Assembly (NCBI GenBank): GCA_002110485.1
Contig: MOWL01000004.1
Coordinates: forward strand, 620,001 to 684,000
Origin: Emergomyces orientalis
Taxonomy: Eukaryota > Ascomycota > Eurotiomycetes > Onygenales > Ajellomycetaceae
Direction of reading: 5' to 3'
Length of the DNA: 64,000 nt
Part shown: piece after piece, positions 35,672 to 47,969 of the stretch
How the letters are laid out: the number at the start of each line of letters is the position of its first letter
Numbering within the stretch: the stretch's first letter is position 1
Notes under the pieces: model-generated
Seen by the model: the letters and a program-made list of their open reading frames with translations, nothing else
Told to the model about the DNA's origin: nothing
The model's database searches: none
Made by a program: the position numbers and the translations under genes

Positions 35672-36641
35672 GTGCTTTTTACCCTATGTCTTGGCACGGC
35701 CTTTTACATGCTGCTTCGGCTTCATGCTATAGGCTGGCTTGTTTATATTCTCCCAAAGCGCTGCCTTATCTACGGGTGCAGGCTGGCGAAAAGCCGGAAC
35801 GCGATGATTGGCGGCCTGAGCGAAGGGAACCAAGTCCTCCAAATCTCAGACAGGGTCGTGGTCAAACACAGGCATGGGGTTACGGCAGTCGATGCCGCAA
35901 CTCAAAAGTACGCTTATCAACGCGTTGTGCGGTCCGTGTCCTGCGGCGGGTCCACCGCTTCTTCAAGAAACGAGTTCGACCCTACGTGGCCGATCGGTTA
36001 CCTTTTTACGGAATACATTCCAGGGCAGACGCTGGAAGATCTCCACCCTAATAATGCGGGCGACATCTCTAAAGGCCTGGCAAATGTTGTCTCTGAGTTG
36101 CGGACAGTCGCTGGCAAATAATGACATACCTGGACTCGTTGGTGGTGGGATGATTGACGAGCGTTTGTGGGGAGATAACGGGGACAAGAGAGACCGTTGA
36201 CTCCTGTTGGGGATATGAACCGCTGGCTAAACAGGTACCTCAAACTCATCAACATGGCGATAGATCTGCGGCCGCGCCCACTTGTGCTCTGCCATCTCGA
36301 CCTCTGCCACCAGAACGCTAAAGTCATGGAAAACAACTCGATATGTTTACTCGACTGGGGTCATGCGGGTTTTTTCCCACCATTCTTCGAGGCCTGCTGC
36401 TGCCTCATGCAATAATGATGATGCTATTTACGGAAAGAATCTCGTTGACGCTATTACAAATACAAACATACTCGCAGATGGAGAGAAAGAATGTGTGAAT
36501 CTTCTTTTGAAAACCCTAGCTGAGTGGAAACAGTCAGAAAACGGTATTACTAACCGCTACAAGTCAGCGAGTAATCAGCGGCAAGAGTATGACGTGGCGA
36601 GCCTCAGAATAACGTACACATTGTGTAATAACTATGGCTGA
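35672..36641 (+). pseudogene. aminoglycoside-phosphotransferase (APH)-like pseudogene
   Basis: Remnant of an APH/choline-kinase-fold phosphotransferase. Pieces lie in three successive registers: DRVVVKHRHGVTAVDAATQK and GYLFTEYIPGQTLEDLHP (35672-36121); NNDIPGLVGGGMIDERLWGD (to about 36199); then MNRWLNRYLKL with the catalytic HLDLCHQN and LLDWGHAGFFPPFFEA (36197-36415); then a further frame change into a C-terminal helical part (to 36641). At least three frame breaks without plausible introns, and apparent loss of sequence between the kinase lobes. The active-site motifs survive, so decay is recent or the breaks are assembly errors. APH-like kinases are common and expanded in ascomycetes. 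Confidence 0.72.
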
Positions 36642-37572
36642 CATCTAAGGGTAATTGTAATCTAATACGGCCAAGCCATGAGGGAAATGGACGAACCGAG
36701 GACCAGAATAATGACGTTTTTAGTGCTCTCACGCACAACTAACTAAAGCTAGTAGGGCTCTTTTTTCATTGATCGAATAAGTAAACAGGAGGTAGAATTT
36801 AAACATATCACTCTACTCACCAGCAAGGGTTCGGCGCCCATTATTAATGAGGAAAGGGATGTGTGTATCTTATGGGGTTCAGTACTCCTATCAAAGAAAC
36901 GCGCCTACACACCGACCGTGCTTGCTAGTGGTTTATGGATGCTGGAGAGGATGTCCCGACCTCCGCAATGGTTATTTTAACAACCAAGAGGATCTGTTTG
37001 CCATTAGGTTTTGAAATTTACCTTCAAGATATTGTTCGGACACCGCTGGCCGGTATTCAAAATTTATGATTGCCGCGGTAGTTATGGGAGTGAGCCCGTC
37101 GCTTATATACTCCGTAGAAAAATCAACAAAGGCCAAGGAACTAGAAAACGAGTTCGGCCGGCGAAATATCAATCCGCAAAATCCTCCGAGAACTTGTTTT
37201 TCGTCATGAACAGAGCAAACTAGTTCCAAAATTTAGTTAAAACGATGGAGCCAGCCATCCCCTACCCCTGCATACATAGTAGTATTAAAAACGGAGTGAG
37301 CAGCCAATTCTGTTCTCCGCGGCGTTATATAACCTTTTTTTTCTTGCCTCTCTCCCTTTCGCCATGGATACCGAGGCCTTCCCGCAGAGTCAAATCGAAC
37401 ATCTGGATAAATAGCCGCATTTTCCAAAGCTTTGAGATATTGTAAAAAGGGAGCACAGAAATCGTACTCGCCACATAAATATAGAACCAGAGAACTTAAA
37501 TCAAAATCAAAAAATTTTAAATAAAACCCCCAAAAAAAGAAGAAAAAGAAGAAAAAGGAAAAGAAAAGGAAA
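36642..37572. other. intergenic
   Basis: Gap between the pseudogene and the acetyltransferase gene. A purine-rich leader (AAGAAG tracts) precedes the start at 37573. No gene seen. Confidence 0.6.
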
Positions 37573-38472
37573 ATGACGTCCTATACAATCGAACTCCTCA
37601 AATCCCCCACCGATGCTCCAATAATCGGCAAGATCAAAACCGACGCTTTCGAAAGCAGCACACTGTCCCGTCACTCCTTTTCCTGGGAAGGTGAAGGAAG
37701 AGCCTTGGTCAAGCAATGGTATACGGATCGCGAGGAGCAAGATCTACAAGACCCGAATCAATGCACCATCATTTCAGTGTCCGCTGCGGAGAGTACTACC
37801 AACGGTGACTCCGCCTCTGGAATCCTGGACGAGAACAAGAACAAGAACAATCATAATCAAAATACGGGCAACAGTCGGACTGTAGCCGCGTGGGCGAGAT
37901 TTCTAATTCCGCATGCTAAGCCGAAGGCCGGTGATGGCACGCAGGAGGAACCGGAATATAAGAAGCGGAAGCAATATCTCATGAGCAATCCGCCACAGGG
38001 GGCCTACCCCGAGTTGTTCACTTCGCTTCGAGAGAAGATAGCAGCAGCGCGGGAAAAGTATTTAGATGAGGAAAAGGACTACGGTATGCGCCAGTACATA
38101 GTGTTCACATTTGTGCAATGAAGGAAGAAAACGATACCACGTGCACAGTTCGTCATTCTAACACAAAGCTTCTTAACACCAGTTCTTCAACTCATCGCCA
38201 CGAGTCCCGGATTTGAGCGGCAGGGACACGCTTCTCGACTGCTGAAGTGGGGAATTGAAAAGGCGGAAAAGGACGGGGCGAGAATTTTCCTCGAAGCCAC
38301 GCCGGCCGGGCTGCCGCTGTATGAGCGACTGGGGTGGAGAATGGTGGATACGATGCATATAAAGCTGGCGGACTTTGGGATTGACGCGGAAGGGGACGGA
38401 GGTGGATACGCACAGTTTTATATTATGATTAGAGACCCACAGGGGAATACAGGTACAGATCTAAGGAAGTGA
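37573..38472 (+). CDS. GNAT-family N-acetyltransferase
   Basis: Predicted acetyl-CoA-dependent N-acetyltransferase of the fungal type that acts on small molecules or unknown amines. Two exons, 37573-38083 and 38183-38472 (266 aa). Splicing TACG|gtatgc...ccag|TTCTTC restores DYVLQLIATSPGFERQGHAS, the core strand and acetyl-CoA pyrophosphate loop (RQGHAS). LLKWGIEKAEKDGARIFLEA and LPLYERLGWR follow, as in other GNAT enzymes. The N-terminal part contains an Asn/Lys-rich low-complexity loop (about residues 85-100). Substrate unknown. Confidence 0.85.
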
Positions 38473-38810
38473 TTCGAGGTATATATAATAGACGTGCATT
38501 CATTCAGAGAAGTATTTAGATGGTGGCCTAGTGTATGGTTACCTTTGGTTAATTTTGAACCAAAGAATTGCTTTGAAAGCTTTGCTTCAATTGTTTAATT
38601 ATTCTGATCACATTAGCACGGATAAGCGGCTTACAGAGTGGCCTGACTACACCAGTGAATGCGGGTCAAAGAGAACGAAAAAAAAAGAGGTAAAAAATAA
38701 ATCGATTTCATTAAACTATGCCTATAGAGATCTGTATTTCGGATATCCTCCTCAACCACCACTCCCGGCCCCCCTCCCCGGAGCTATATCGTCCACTGAT
38801 TGGCGCTCAG
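38473..38810. other. convergent intergenic
   Basis: Gap between convergent 3' ends. Nothing recognised. Confidence 0.6.
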
Positions 38811-39522
38811 TCATTCTTTCTCAGATGCGTCGTAAACTTCTGTTACCCAGGTCATGCCCAAGCTCTGTAAGAAAGAATAGATAGAACTTTTGGGGACGCC
38901 GCCATTGTTGGCCTTGGCGATTTTGCTCATCCATCGAGCTGCCACGCTTGCTATTCCCCACGAAATGATTAGCGGAGAACCATCTCTGCTCGACGGGATA
39001 TTGAAAATAGCAGAAAGAAAAAAAAAGATATAGAAAAGAAATACGCATACCTGCGCGTGGGCCCCTTGCAGCAAATCCCAGCGCCTCAAGTACCCAAGGT
39101 GCGAGCACAACCAGCACGCCAATGGCAACAATAGTGCCCGCTCCAATTAGGACGGCATAGTAAGGATGTTCTTTTGCAAACTCCCACGCCTTGTCAGTAG
39201 CATCAGCGGCAGCTTTCTTCATGGCCTCTCCCATCTTGACGCCATCCTTGATGATATTTGCGATACCATTAAGAATAGAATTGGCGATGTTTTCCTTCCA
39301 GCTTGACGCAGAGATGATCGAGTTGAGGCGGGCTTCGAGCTCTGGACCCGCTTTGGTGGCAGTGCGAATTGACTCGACGAATTCGAAAACAGGATCGTCG
39401 TAGTATTTCATAATGACATCGTGCTGCTTCCCTGGATGTTTGAACTCGAGCACTGGCAATTTGTCATATTGGGAGGTGGCCGGGGAGGGCACGCAGGGAA
39501 AACACTTTCGAATCGCTTCCAT
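38811..39522 (-). CDS. interferon-induced 6-16 / ISG12-like family membrane protein
   Basis: Small hydrophobic protein of the Ifi-6-16 family, best known from animal IFI6/IFI27, also present in fungi, where its role is not established. Two exons, 39522-39051 and 38950-38811 (203 aa). Splicing joins ALGFAARGPRA to ASVAARWMSKIAKANNGGV, which is the family signature (small-residue helix, then GSxAA..ms..A..nGGGV). Hydrophobic helix at about residues 125-150 (YYAVLIGAGTIVAIGVLVVL). The N-terminal half is soluble and helical (FVESIRTATKAGPELEARLN). The unspliced reading frame replaces the true C-terminus by unrelated residues, so a single-exon call would be wrong. Confidence 0.82.
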
Positions 39523-40181
39523 CGCTACGATTTATAGAAGGGCCGCGGCCTCGAGAGTGTAGATTAGCTGTTACTTGCAATTTTCTGTGGTAACCTAGTC
39601 AAGGAGCTCTTCTCTACCATGGGGAGAGCTAGGGGAGCTAAGGGCAAGCTATGGGTCCTGCAGGCCGGGTTAAGAACTTCGGTGGGAGGAAAGCACCCGC
39701 CTCCACCACAATCAAAATGGCGTCTCAGGAAATAAACTTTAATAAACTGCATAAAATGAGCTGAGAAAACCCGATTTTTCCATCGACTCTTGAATTCAAC
39801 CTGGAACAGATTCCAACATGAACTGTGAACTATGGACTATGGATACGACACTAATTTTCGCTCTTTAAATAGAGTGGGGCTCAACCATGTGACGTGTTTC
39901 AACTTCCCTGGCGCTAGTCCCAAAACAGCGCAGCTAGCCCTTGTCACGGGACTTAGCGTTATTTTGTTTCTCCTGAACCTCCTGAATATCAACGTCTTAT
40001 TTTATACTCGGATATTATTATCACGACGAGCTGACGGCCTGTTTTTTGTTTTGCTTATCTTGTTTGCATTATTTTGCTTTATGTCTGTCCTGAGGTAATG
40101 GCATTCATGTTTATTCTTCCGCTCTACATCTATATATACACTCTTTGACTTTAGCAATCCGGGGAAACCAACCTTGGAACC
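39523..40181. other. divergent promoter region
   Basis: Between the minus-strand 6-16 family gene and the plus-strand DUF4048-like gene. No gene supported. Confidence 0.6.
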
Positions 40182-42039
40182 ATGGACGAGCCCCCGGCTG
40201 CTCCAGCTCCAGACCAACCAGACCAACCTCCAGAAGACGGACATGGTCGTTCCTCTTCCCTCGAAAACCAACGACAGGGAAAGAGGGCATCTCTCCCTCT
40301 ACGTCCTAATGTCGCTGCTCGCCACTCAAAACGTCTCACTTTAAATTTCCCAATTACAGCTTCACTTGCGCACCCCCAAACCCACTCCGATCAATTCTCC
40401 CCTGCCTCGAGTGTCATCAGCCCGGCGACCCAAACTTCCCTCATTTCCTCTCCTAACCGTTCATCTGCGTCCACGCCAACACTATTATCGGATACAAACA
40501 ATGACAGCTATGATTTTCTTACTGCATTGGCCGCCCAAGAACGGAAAGTGCTGGAACTTAGAGAGGAACTACACAAGGCGGAGGCAGAATTGGTGACCCT
40601 CAAACGCCAATGGGCCCTGACGGAGAAAGATAGAAAGAGAACCGAGATATACCACCATGCAGAACCCTTAAAACCACTGAAACACCCTGAACAAAATGCC
40701 CCGGATGGTTCGAATTCTCCTCAGACAGATCAGACAACAACAGTTACGAACCAGAACCATGTGAGGATGAGCCGTGAACTGGATAAAATACATAGCCACA
40801 GGAACTCACAGTCTTCATTTCCTGGAGACCCTCCCTCCACCACGGTATCGGCGAAAGGCAGAACAGTTTTCCAGGGCTCCAGACACACCAGGACACTCTC
40901 CTTACTTTCCCCCAGCATGAACAATTCAGAATTCAAACCGTCGTTTCCCCAACCAAAAGATACAGGCGGGCGGGATCAAACTGCAAATTCGCGAACATCG
41001 AGATATCCAAGATCTGCGACATTACCCTCTGTCGACCGCAGTGATAGTATCAAACCGGAGAATGGAGAGAACTCTACCCCAACCACAGCGGAACAAAAAG
41101 CCCAGTGGCGCCGCACCTTACCACCAATTGCTCAAGATGTTACTGCAGACGCGCTTATGAAAACAGGTCGACAAATGGCCTCGGATTTCAGGGAGGGTTT
41201 ATGGACCTTTATCGAAGATATTAGACAAGCTACAGTTGGCGAGGAAGGAATCAGCGGGACGGAATCAAGGTCTGCACAGGGCGCGCAGTCTGGCCAACGG
41301 GCAGTTTCTAAAAGGGAAGACGGATCGGCAGTCTCAACAAGGGCAGGAAGATCTACAACCTCGCTGGGCGGAGTGGCAGATTCAGATTCAACATCCGGTA
41401 ATGATTCAACGTCAAAAGCTCAAGAGATATCCTTTTGGAGTGAATTCGGCATTGATACTCCTGACCAGAGGACAAAAAAATCCCCCCAAGACGCCGAAAG
41501 CCCCAGCAGCGGCAAGCAACAGCAGGAGCAAGATCCAGAAGACTCGAACCTTCCGGACGTAGATGATAATTGGGACATGTGGGATACCCCCAACCAACCG
41601 AAAGCGACGCACACCCCGTCTTCAAGTAGCTCAACGCTCCATTCTAAACGAGACCATTCTCCATCCACGGACGCCAGCAGTCCACGGACTAGCGCAAGGT
41701 CAGCCAATAAACCCCGATCCCACCTAACTGTGTCTAGTTTCATTCCACATCCCTGAATTAAAAATCGAAAAAATACGTATGGTTAACAATTCTCCCAGTT
41801 TCACGAACCACACACCAACAACCACTAAAGACGAGCAAATCACACCCACGAACAAATCAGACAGCATCCCCTGGCCCGCCCTCAATAAACTTCACCCTTC
41901 CAAACTTACGAGAACGGCGTCCCACCTGATGGCGGAATGGGAACGGAGCCTCACAACGCCGGAAGAACGGCAACGACAACAACAGCAAGAAGCTGAAAGC
42001 AACAACGGTACTAATACCAGGGGTGCGAAGGAGGATTAA
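40182..42039 (+). CDS. DUF4048-like coiled-coil fungal protein
   Basis: Fungal-specific protein of unknown function, probably DUF4048. The first exon starts at ATG 40182. A Pro/Ser-rich head with SKRLTLNFPI (about residues 45-60) is followed by a coiled coil (FLTALAAQERKVLELREELH, about 110-150), a long disordered Ser/Thr/Gln-rich middle, and a short conserved helical box near residue 325 (FREGLWTFIEDIRQAT). The last exon begins at 41799 and carries IPWPALNKLHPSKLTRTASH and a Gln/Arg-rich end. The donor is ambiguous: ending exon 1 at 41698 or 41731 keeps the frame (585 or 596 aa). Without splicing the frame stops at 41756 and loses the conserved tail. Confidence 0.75.
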
Positions 42040-43580
42040 TGGTTAACGGTTAACGTTTCTCTTATGTCTATTGTTTTTTTTTCCTTTCCTTCTTCTTTCT
42101 CTTCTTTTGCTTTTCGCTGTCCTATGTCACCCTTTTAATGACTAATCTGCCAATACCCCCCTGGATGCCTCGTTTTTTTTCACTGAGCCTGAACCATCTT
42201 ACCGCACGGTTCCCACTTGAGGTTAATCCTCAACACATCTCATTGTACATGAATATAAAACAATCATGCCCACAAATTCAAGCATCGATGTTACCCTATC
42301 CTCCCTTTTATAAAACGTTTTTTTTCTTCTATAAACCATTCACAAAGCCGTTGCACGAATCGTGGAACGCAACAAGAGAACGGAGGGAGATGTGGCTTTT
42401 TAACTATATATATAAACATACGCACCCTATACCTGGTCCAAGGAACGTCTTTTGTTTTATCTTCACCTTTATCTTTCCTTTCTAGTTTCATATTCTATTC
42501 CCAAACTCCCTTTATTTCTTACCCTGGCATCTTGCTACGGTCATTATCATTATACACATGTTGCTGGAACATTGACATTGAAAATTTGGAAATTTTTGGG
42601 ATTCTTTTAATAGACTTTCGACGGTCCTGTTTTCTTCTGTATATATGAAAGTATTTAACCCTGCTTGATTCACGGTGGTATTATGTACTTTAGTTACGGG
42701 TTTGAGTGTTCGGATGATGGGATCGGGTTGATTTTCATATTGCTGAAAGGTGCGGGCAAGGACATAAAATTTTGTCTTCTGTCTGGTGGGTGAATCACGA
42801 CCAGCAAGACAACACAACACACAAGATAAAAACAAAATCTAGGAGCGCCGAATGTTTCCGCGGAAATACGATGCGATCAGGAAGGGTAACGATGCCACGA
42901 TGACCCTCCCATCGCTATCAACTCAACGTTGGAAATATCGGGATCCTATCAAAGCCAAACAACGAATGATCCACAGAGGATCCGAGTTACCCAATACATG
43001 AATGACCCACGAGTTTCCCCGCTGTTGCGGCTGGCTAGCTGCACGATCGTGCAGAACATTCTCCCATAAAATTTTGACTCCGACCCGCCCAGAGTTTTCC
43101 CCCCAAGGAAACCGGCGTTGTCGGCCGGCGTTAGGGTGGAGACGGTGGAGGAAGGGACTTCCCAGAGTTTATTAATGCTGGGGCCCCAGACCAGGGAGTT
43201 GTTAGGAGACTGAGGAAAAAGAAAATCTGTTTAAAAATCGCGGCCAGAGTGGCGCGGAACTGCCGTACCGCTCTTTCCTGTGCTGGCTGACTACCAAGCC
43301 GCCAAAAGAGCCACGTTGATGTGGCGTCAGAGCGCAAAGCGATTCAGTAGACCTACCGAAGGAATCAATCATGATTCCAGAATACAATCCCGTTTCGTAA
43401 ATGACCGAAAGAAAAGCTCAGTCGATTATTTCATATATTGAAGTCAGCCGTAAATACGATATGCATACATTCAAAACCTCTGTTTATGATTCATGGGGAT
43501 GTTGCTGTAAACAATTAGAACACAGGAATTGGGAGAATTAAAGATAAGTCCATAGGGGTCAGACCTTCCCATCAATTCCA
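42040..43580. other. intergenic
   Basis: 1.5 kb without a recognised gene, with pyrimidine-rich tracts after the DUF4048-like gene. The 14 bp just before 43581 (TCCCATCAATTCCA) are identical to the 14 bp before the tRNA at 3523. Confidence 0.55.
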
Positions 43581-43673
43581 GGTCTTGTGGTCTAGTGGTA
43601 TGATTCTCGCTTAGGGTTCACCCTAAAGCATCTTGTTTGCGAGAGGCCCCGCGTTCGAGTCGCGGCAAGACCC
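43581..43673 (+). tRNA. tRNA-Pro (anticodon AGG) with intron, copy 2
   Basis: Identical over all 93 nt, including the 21-nt intron, to the gene at 3523-3615. Same acceptor stem GGTCTTG/CAAGACC and AGG anticodon. Followed by a T-run. Confidence 0.95.
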
Positions 43674-45242
43674 GTCAAAAGTTGACAAAATTCTTTTTTT
43701 ATATATTTTTTTACTTTACCTATTTATTTTATCTTCAATTTACTTGGTTCATCATACCTTTATTCCTTGAAATAGGCTTTTGCTCCTCTCAATAATGCTC
43801 CTACATACCTAGGTATTCTCAGCTTCTACATAGCCCTCATCAAGTGAAAATTCGAGGCCTCATGAAATGTAATTCAATCTGGGGCATCATTTCTTCCAAG
43901 TGGAGCGACAAGAAAATTGGTCATTGCGGGGCGTGTGGAGACCCTCAAGAATAATTCTAACTAAAGTAACTTAATACCTTTGTTTGAAGACTATATTTTT
44001 TAGATGCTTCGGGCTGCTGCCAACTTGCCGTTGAGATCGACAGTGATGGTTGATAGATTGGACACCGTACACCGAAATCATCACTAGCAGCGAATGATGG
44101 CTGCAATATTTCTGTCTACTTTGCCTGCTACTGAGGACTTCTCTGCTGTCGAATGCAGGGCGCCAGTTCCTAAAAGACAACTCATGACTCCTCCAAAACC
44201 CTAGTACTTGATAGTACACTGCTACATACGTACAGTACAGGAAATTCGGCCTCAAACTGACGTCAAATCGTTCAAGTTTACTATTTCTCATGGAATTTCG
44301 CTGACCTTTTTGTGAGTTCATCGATATTTGGAGCAAATGCTGCGTGTTCAATTGCCACATCTGATTGATTGACGCGAAAAGGCTTTTTTTAAACCCTTGG
44401 TGTTTGTTCTGAAATTCTTTCCGTGCCGCCAGGCCACGGGCAGACAGACCCTTTTCAGCATCCTTGGCTCAAAGGGGGGGTGGCACTTTTAGGCCCTTCA
44501 ACTCTCGCACTTTGGCCAATGTACGTCCTCAGAGCTCGAGTCCAACCGGAACGCTCAAGCTGCCTCGCCTCCAGGGGAGGAAATCAGTAACTTTATCCCC
44601 AGAATGCGCGGCACTCAACTACATCCGGCATGGTAACTCACCCCTCACTCAGTATGGCATATTCTCAGGCTTTGAGCTTGAAATTTGCCTCAAAACAGCT
44701 TGATCTCTGAGGTGACGACAGTTTCATGCCAAGGCTAACGGCGAGAGTTTAGCTAGTTTGAAATGAACCTTGAAAGTTGAAACGCTACTGGTGTGGGTAA
44801 GGGGGTCCATCCATAAATAGGATGCCTGCCCGCCTTGTCGGCGACTTAAGATAACTGCCCGCATTGAGCATTATTAATCCACCAAATGGCTTCCAATAGT
44901 TAACTCTGAAGAGTAAGATTGTCATGAAATCGAACTTAGAAATCCATGCGCAGCGCGCTAAAATGCACGAGTAGTTGGTGGCGACGCCATTGACAGCGTT
45001 AGCTTGGTACGAGGTGCTTGAGGAAGTTGGCTTTAATAATTCTTAGGAAGCCCCCGGAATTCCCCCTGAAAACGGCAGTCAGCGCTAGCCTCGCACGAGA
45101 AGATGCCAAGCGGAAGTTGACAGGGGAGAGCACAGTCTTGATAAACCCTTGGTCCCCATCCCAAAGAACAGGATGAAAAAGGCATCTATTTCTCGAATAT
45201 CTTGACGGCCAACTGAATTCACACCAACTGTGGAGATCTCAA
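43674..45242. other. intergenic upstream of the Zn2Cys6 gene
   Basis: No gene is supported. It includes CGTACAGTACAG at about 44229-44240, which shares the GTACAGTAC core of the palindrome described at 50782. Confidence 0.5.
43694..43700 (+). terminator. Pol III terminator of tRNA-Pro(AGG) copy 2
   Basis: Seven consecutive T, about 20 nt after the tRNA 3' end. Confidence 0.75.
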
Positions 45243-47838
45243 ATGATGGATAATCCTAAAATTCCCAATCTGAACCGCAGAGTCCACAAAAACCCTCGCG
45301 TCCCCCTCTCTTGCGGCCCCTGCCGCACGAGGAAGTGAGTATTCACACCACCTGGGCAAAGCGACCCGTGTTTATACGATGGTTTTATGATTGTTAACAA
45401 AGTTTCCCGGGTTTAGACTTAAGTGTAACCGGCAGCAACCATGCCACAACTGCATTTCGAGGGGCCATGATGACCTGTGCGTATTTGCCAATGGCAAAAC
45501 CCCAAGAACCAATGCTCCGCAGACCCAAGGGATGGAGTCTCGCCTTCATCGTCTGGAAAGGCTTGTCACTTCCCTCACTACCGATCCTGGGATGGCTTCG
45601 CAGCTGTTAGAAGGCGTCAAGCCTGCCGAAGTGACTAAGCCTTCTTCAGACAATGATTCGAGCCAGGAGGACGCTATTCCCGTGCTGGGAACGATGGAGG
45701 AAGAAGCACCTTATAGAGGAAGTACCAGTTGGCACGACGTCCTCCAAGAAGTAAGCATCACATCATGTTCCTATTCGTAGATGCTTTAGTGAATTGGGTG
45801 CTAAGTGCGACTGAGATAAACTCTAGATTGGTGCTCTCAAAAGCACCTGGGACCAATTCAAATTCGACATGGAAGCGGACGAGTTGGATCAGGCTTTTGC
45901 ACAGGGCCTCTCTACTCATGGGCCTGTTCTCACCGCTGGTAACCCAGTTTTACCTGATAAGGCAGAGCTGATAGCTTCTCTGCCGCCTAAGTCAACTGCC
46001 GACAGGTTTGTCAAGAAATTTTTCGATCCTAATGATCCCGCACCTTCACTGCGTAAGAATCATGACAATTCTTCCTTCATAAATTTTTATTTTTACACGC
46101 AACCTCTACTGACAAAACGGGTTTAGTCGTAATACACGAACCGACCTTCATCAAACAAGTATGATACCCAAACCAGGTTGCTTTTAACCATGTATATGCT
46201 AACATGTAATAGTACGAGAAGCACTGGAAGAACCCAGATAAAACCAGTGTGGCTTGGCTCGGGCTTTTGTTTTCGATGTTATGGATGACAATCCAGTCCG
46301 AGATTGAAAGCCCAACCGATGCAGCTCAGTATATGGGCGTTGGAGAAGTCCTTGCAGATCTTTATCGAACGCGAACTGCGCAGTGTCTTATGCATGCCAG
46401 TATCACACGGACCGAGCCGCATGTCATAGAAACTATGTGTTTCCAGGCGCTTGCTGAATATATGCGCCGAAAAGATATTGAGTCTGGTGTATGGATGGCC
46501 CTCGGCCAGATTGTGCGTGCAGCAATGCGCATGGGCTTCCACCGCGATCCTTCTCACTACCCGAGGGCATTCTCACCTTTCCAAGGGGAGATGCGGCGAC
46601 GTATCTGGGCTTTCATCTGTCAAGCTGATCACGTTTGCTCGTTCCATATAGGACTACCAAGCATGATTTCGTCGGCAATCTCTGACACAGAGATGCCATC
46701 GAATTTACATGATTGGGAGTTGGCTGAGGATTTGGCTGAACTTCCTCCGTCAAGGCCAATGTCAGAAATTACCGGCATCACCTATATGGTGACAAAATCG
46801 AAAATTCTTCATACAGTGGGGAGAATCGGCGAGTTCCTATACAACACGAAACAAATGTCATACGACCGCGTTCGTCAGCTGGATGAGGAATTGTTTCAAG
46901 TAGTCAGGGACATACCGGAACAGTTTAGTATGACAAGCTGGGAACTTGCAGAAACGGAACCGCTTTTTAAGACCATGCAACGGGTGCATGTTGGCATTCT
47001 ATATAGCGAGGGAATGTGCGCACTCCACCGCAAGTATATCGCCTTAGCACGAAAGGATCAAAAGTTTGCATTATCCCGCCAGAGGTGTATTCAATCAGCT
47101 ATTGCACTTCTTGACCTTCAAGCTGGTCTTCAGAAACTTCTGAAACCTGGCCACCACTTAGAGCAAAGCCGATGGTGCCTGGCGCCAGTAGCTAACTCTT
47201 CGTTCCGACTTGCTATAATGATCGTTTGCTTGGATCTGCAACAGGACGGAGACGCGCCGCCTGATTCTATCGAAATTGATGACACCTTGATTGGTATTAG
47301 CCGAGTAGAACGGATGAAAAAGGTCGAAGATGCCTGGGATACTTGGGTGAATCTTGGAGATACTACGGAGGAAGGGGGGAACTTTCATCGAGTATTTGCA
47401 GTCGTACTCCAGAAGCTTCGTTCCGAGAGAGATGGTGGACCAAATGGTGGTATTCCTCCGCCGAAGCCACTTGATATATTGGGCTACATACCCCCACAAA
47501 CTATTTCCCCGGATCCGAAGAGTGGAGCAGAATGCAGTACCACTACATACACACCCGGGGTCGAGGGCCAAACGTCGTCTATCAACTATACCGCACCCAT
47601 TTTACGCTCTGCACCCGTTCCAGAGTTGTACGCGAATATTCCGGATATTTTAGACACAGTATGTTGCTATAAATCTCAGCTTGATACCCTATTATTACTT
47701 TTTTTTTCTTATACCTTTTACTGACTATATTTGATTGAACAGAATAACTGGCAGTCTCTATTCCAAGATTATGGTTTCGAGGATCCAAATCTAGGATACC
47801 TTCCTGTTTTCGATCCGTTTACAGCTCATGGATTTTGA
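45243..47838 (+). CDS. Zn2Cys6 fungal-specific transcription factor
   Basis: DNA-binding regulator, nuclear. Six exons: 45243-45334, 45417-45750, 45827-46052, 46127-46158, 46213-47658, 47743-47838 (741 aa, exact frame). Intron 1 splits the zinc cluster; spliced, it reads SCGPCRTRKLKCNRQQPCHN followed by CISRGHDDLCVF, giving the six cysteines (CxxC-x6-C-x5-CxxC-x8-C). The fungal transcription factor domain (PF04082 type) lies in exon 5: LADLYRTRTAQCLMHASI, WMALGQIVRAAMRMGFHRDP, GEMRRRIWAFICQADH. Two adjacent ATGs open the frame; either may be used. It is next to and transcribed toward the monooxygenase gene, so it may regulate the enzymes at 48-54 kb. Confidence 0.9.
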
Positions 47839-47969
47839 GTTGGCTGACTATGAAATGTTTCGTGTTTTATATTCCAGTTTACGAATTGAGAAATAATGAC
47901 CAATGCCCTTGTCAATTCACAATCGGTTGGAATTTTAGAATTTTGAAATTTTGATGTATTTCTATGACT

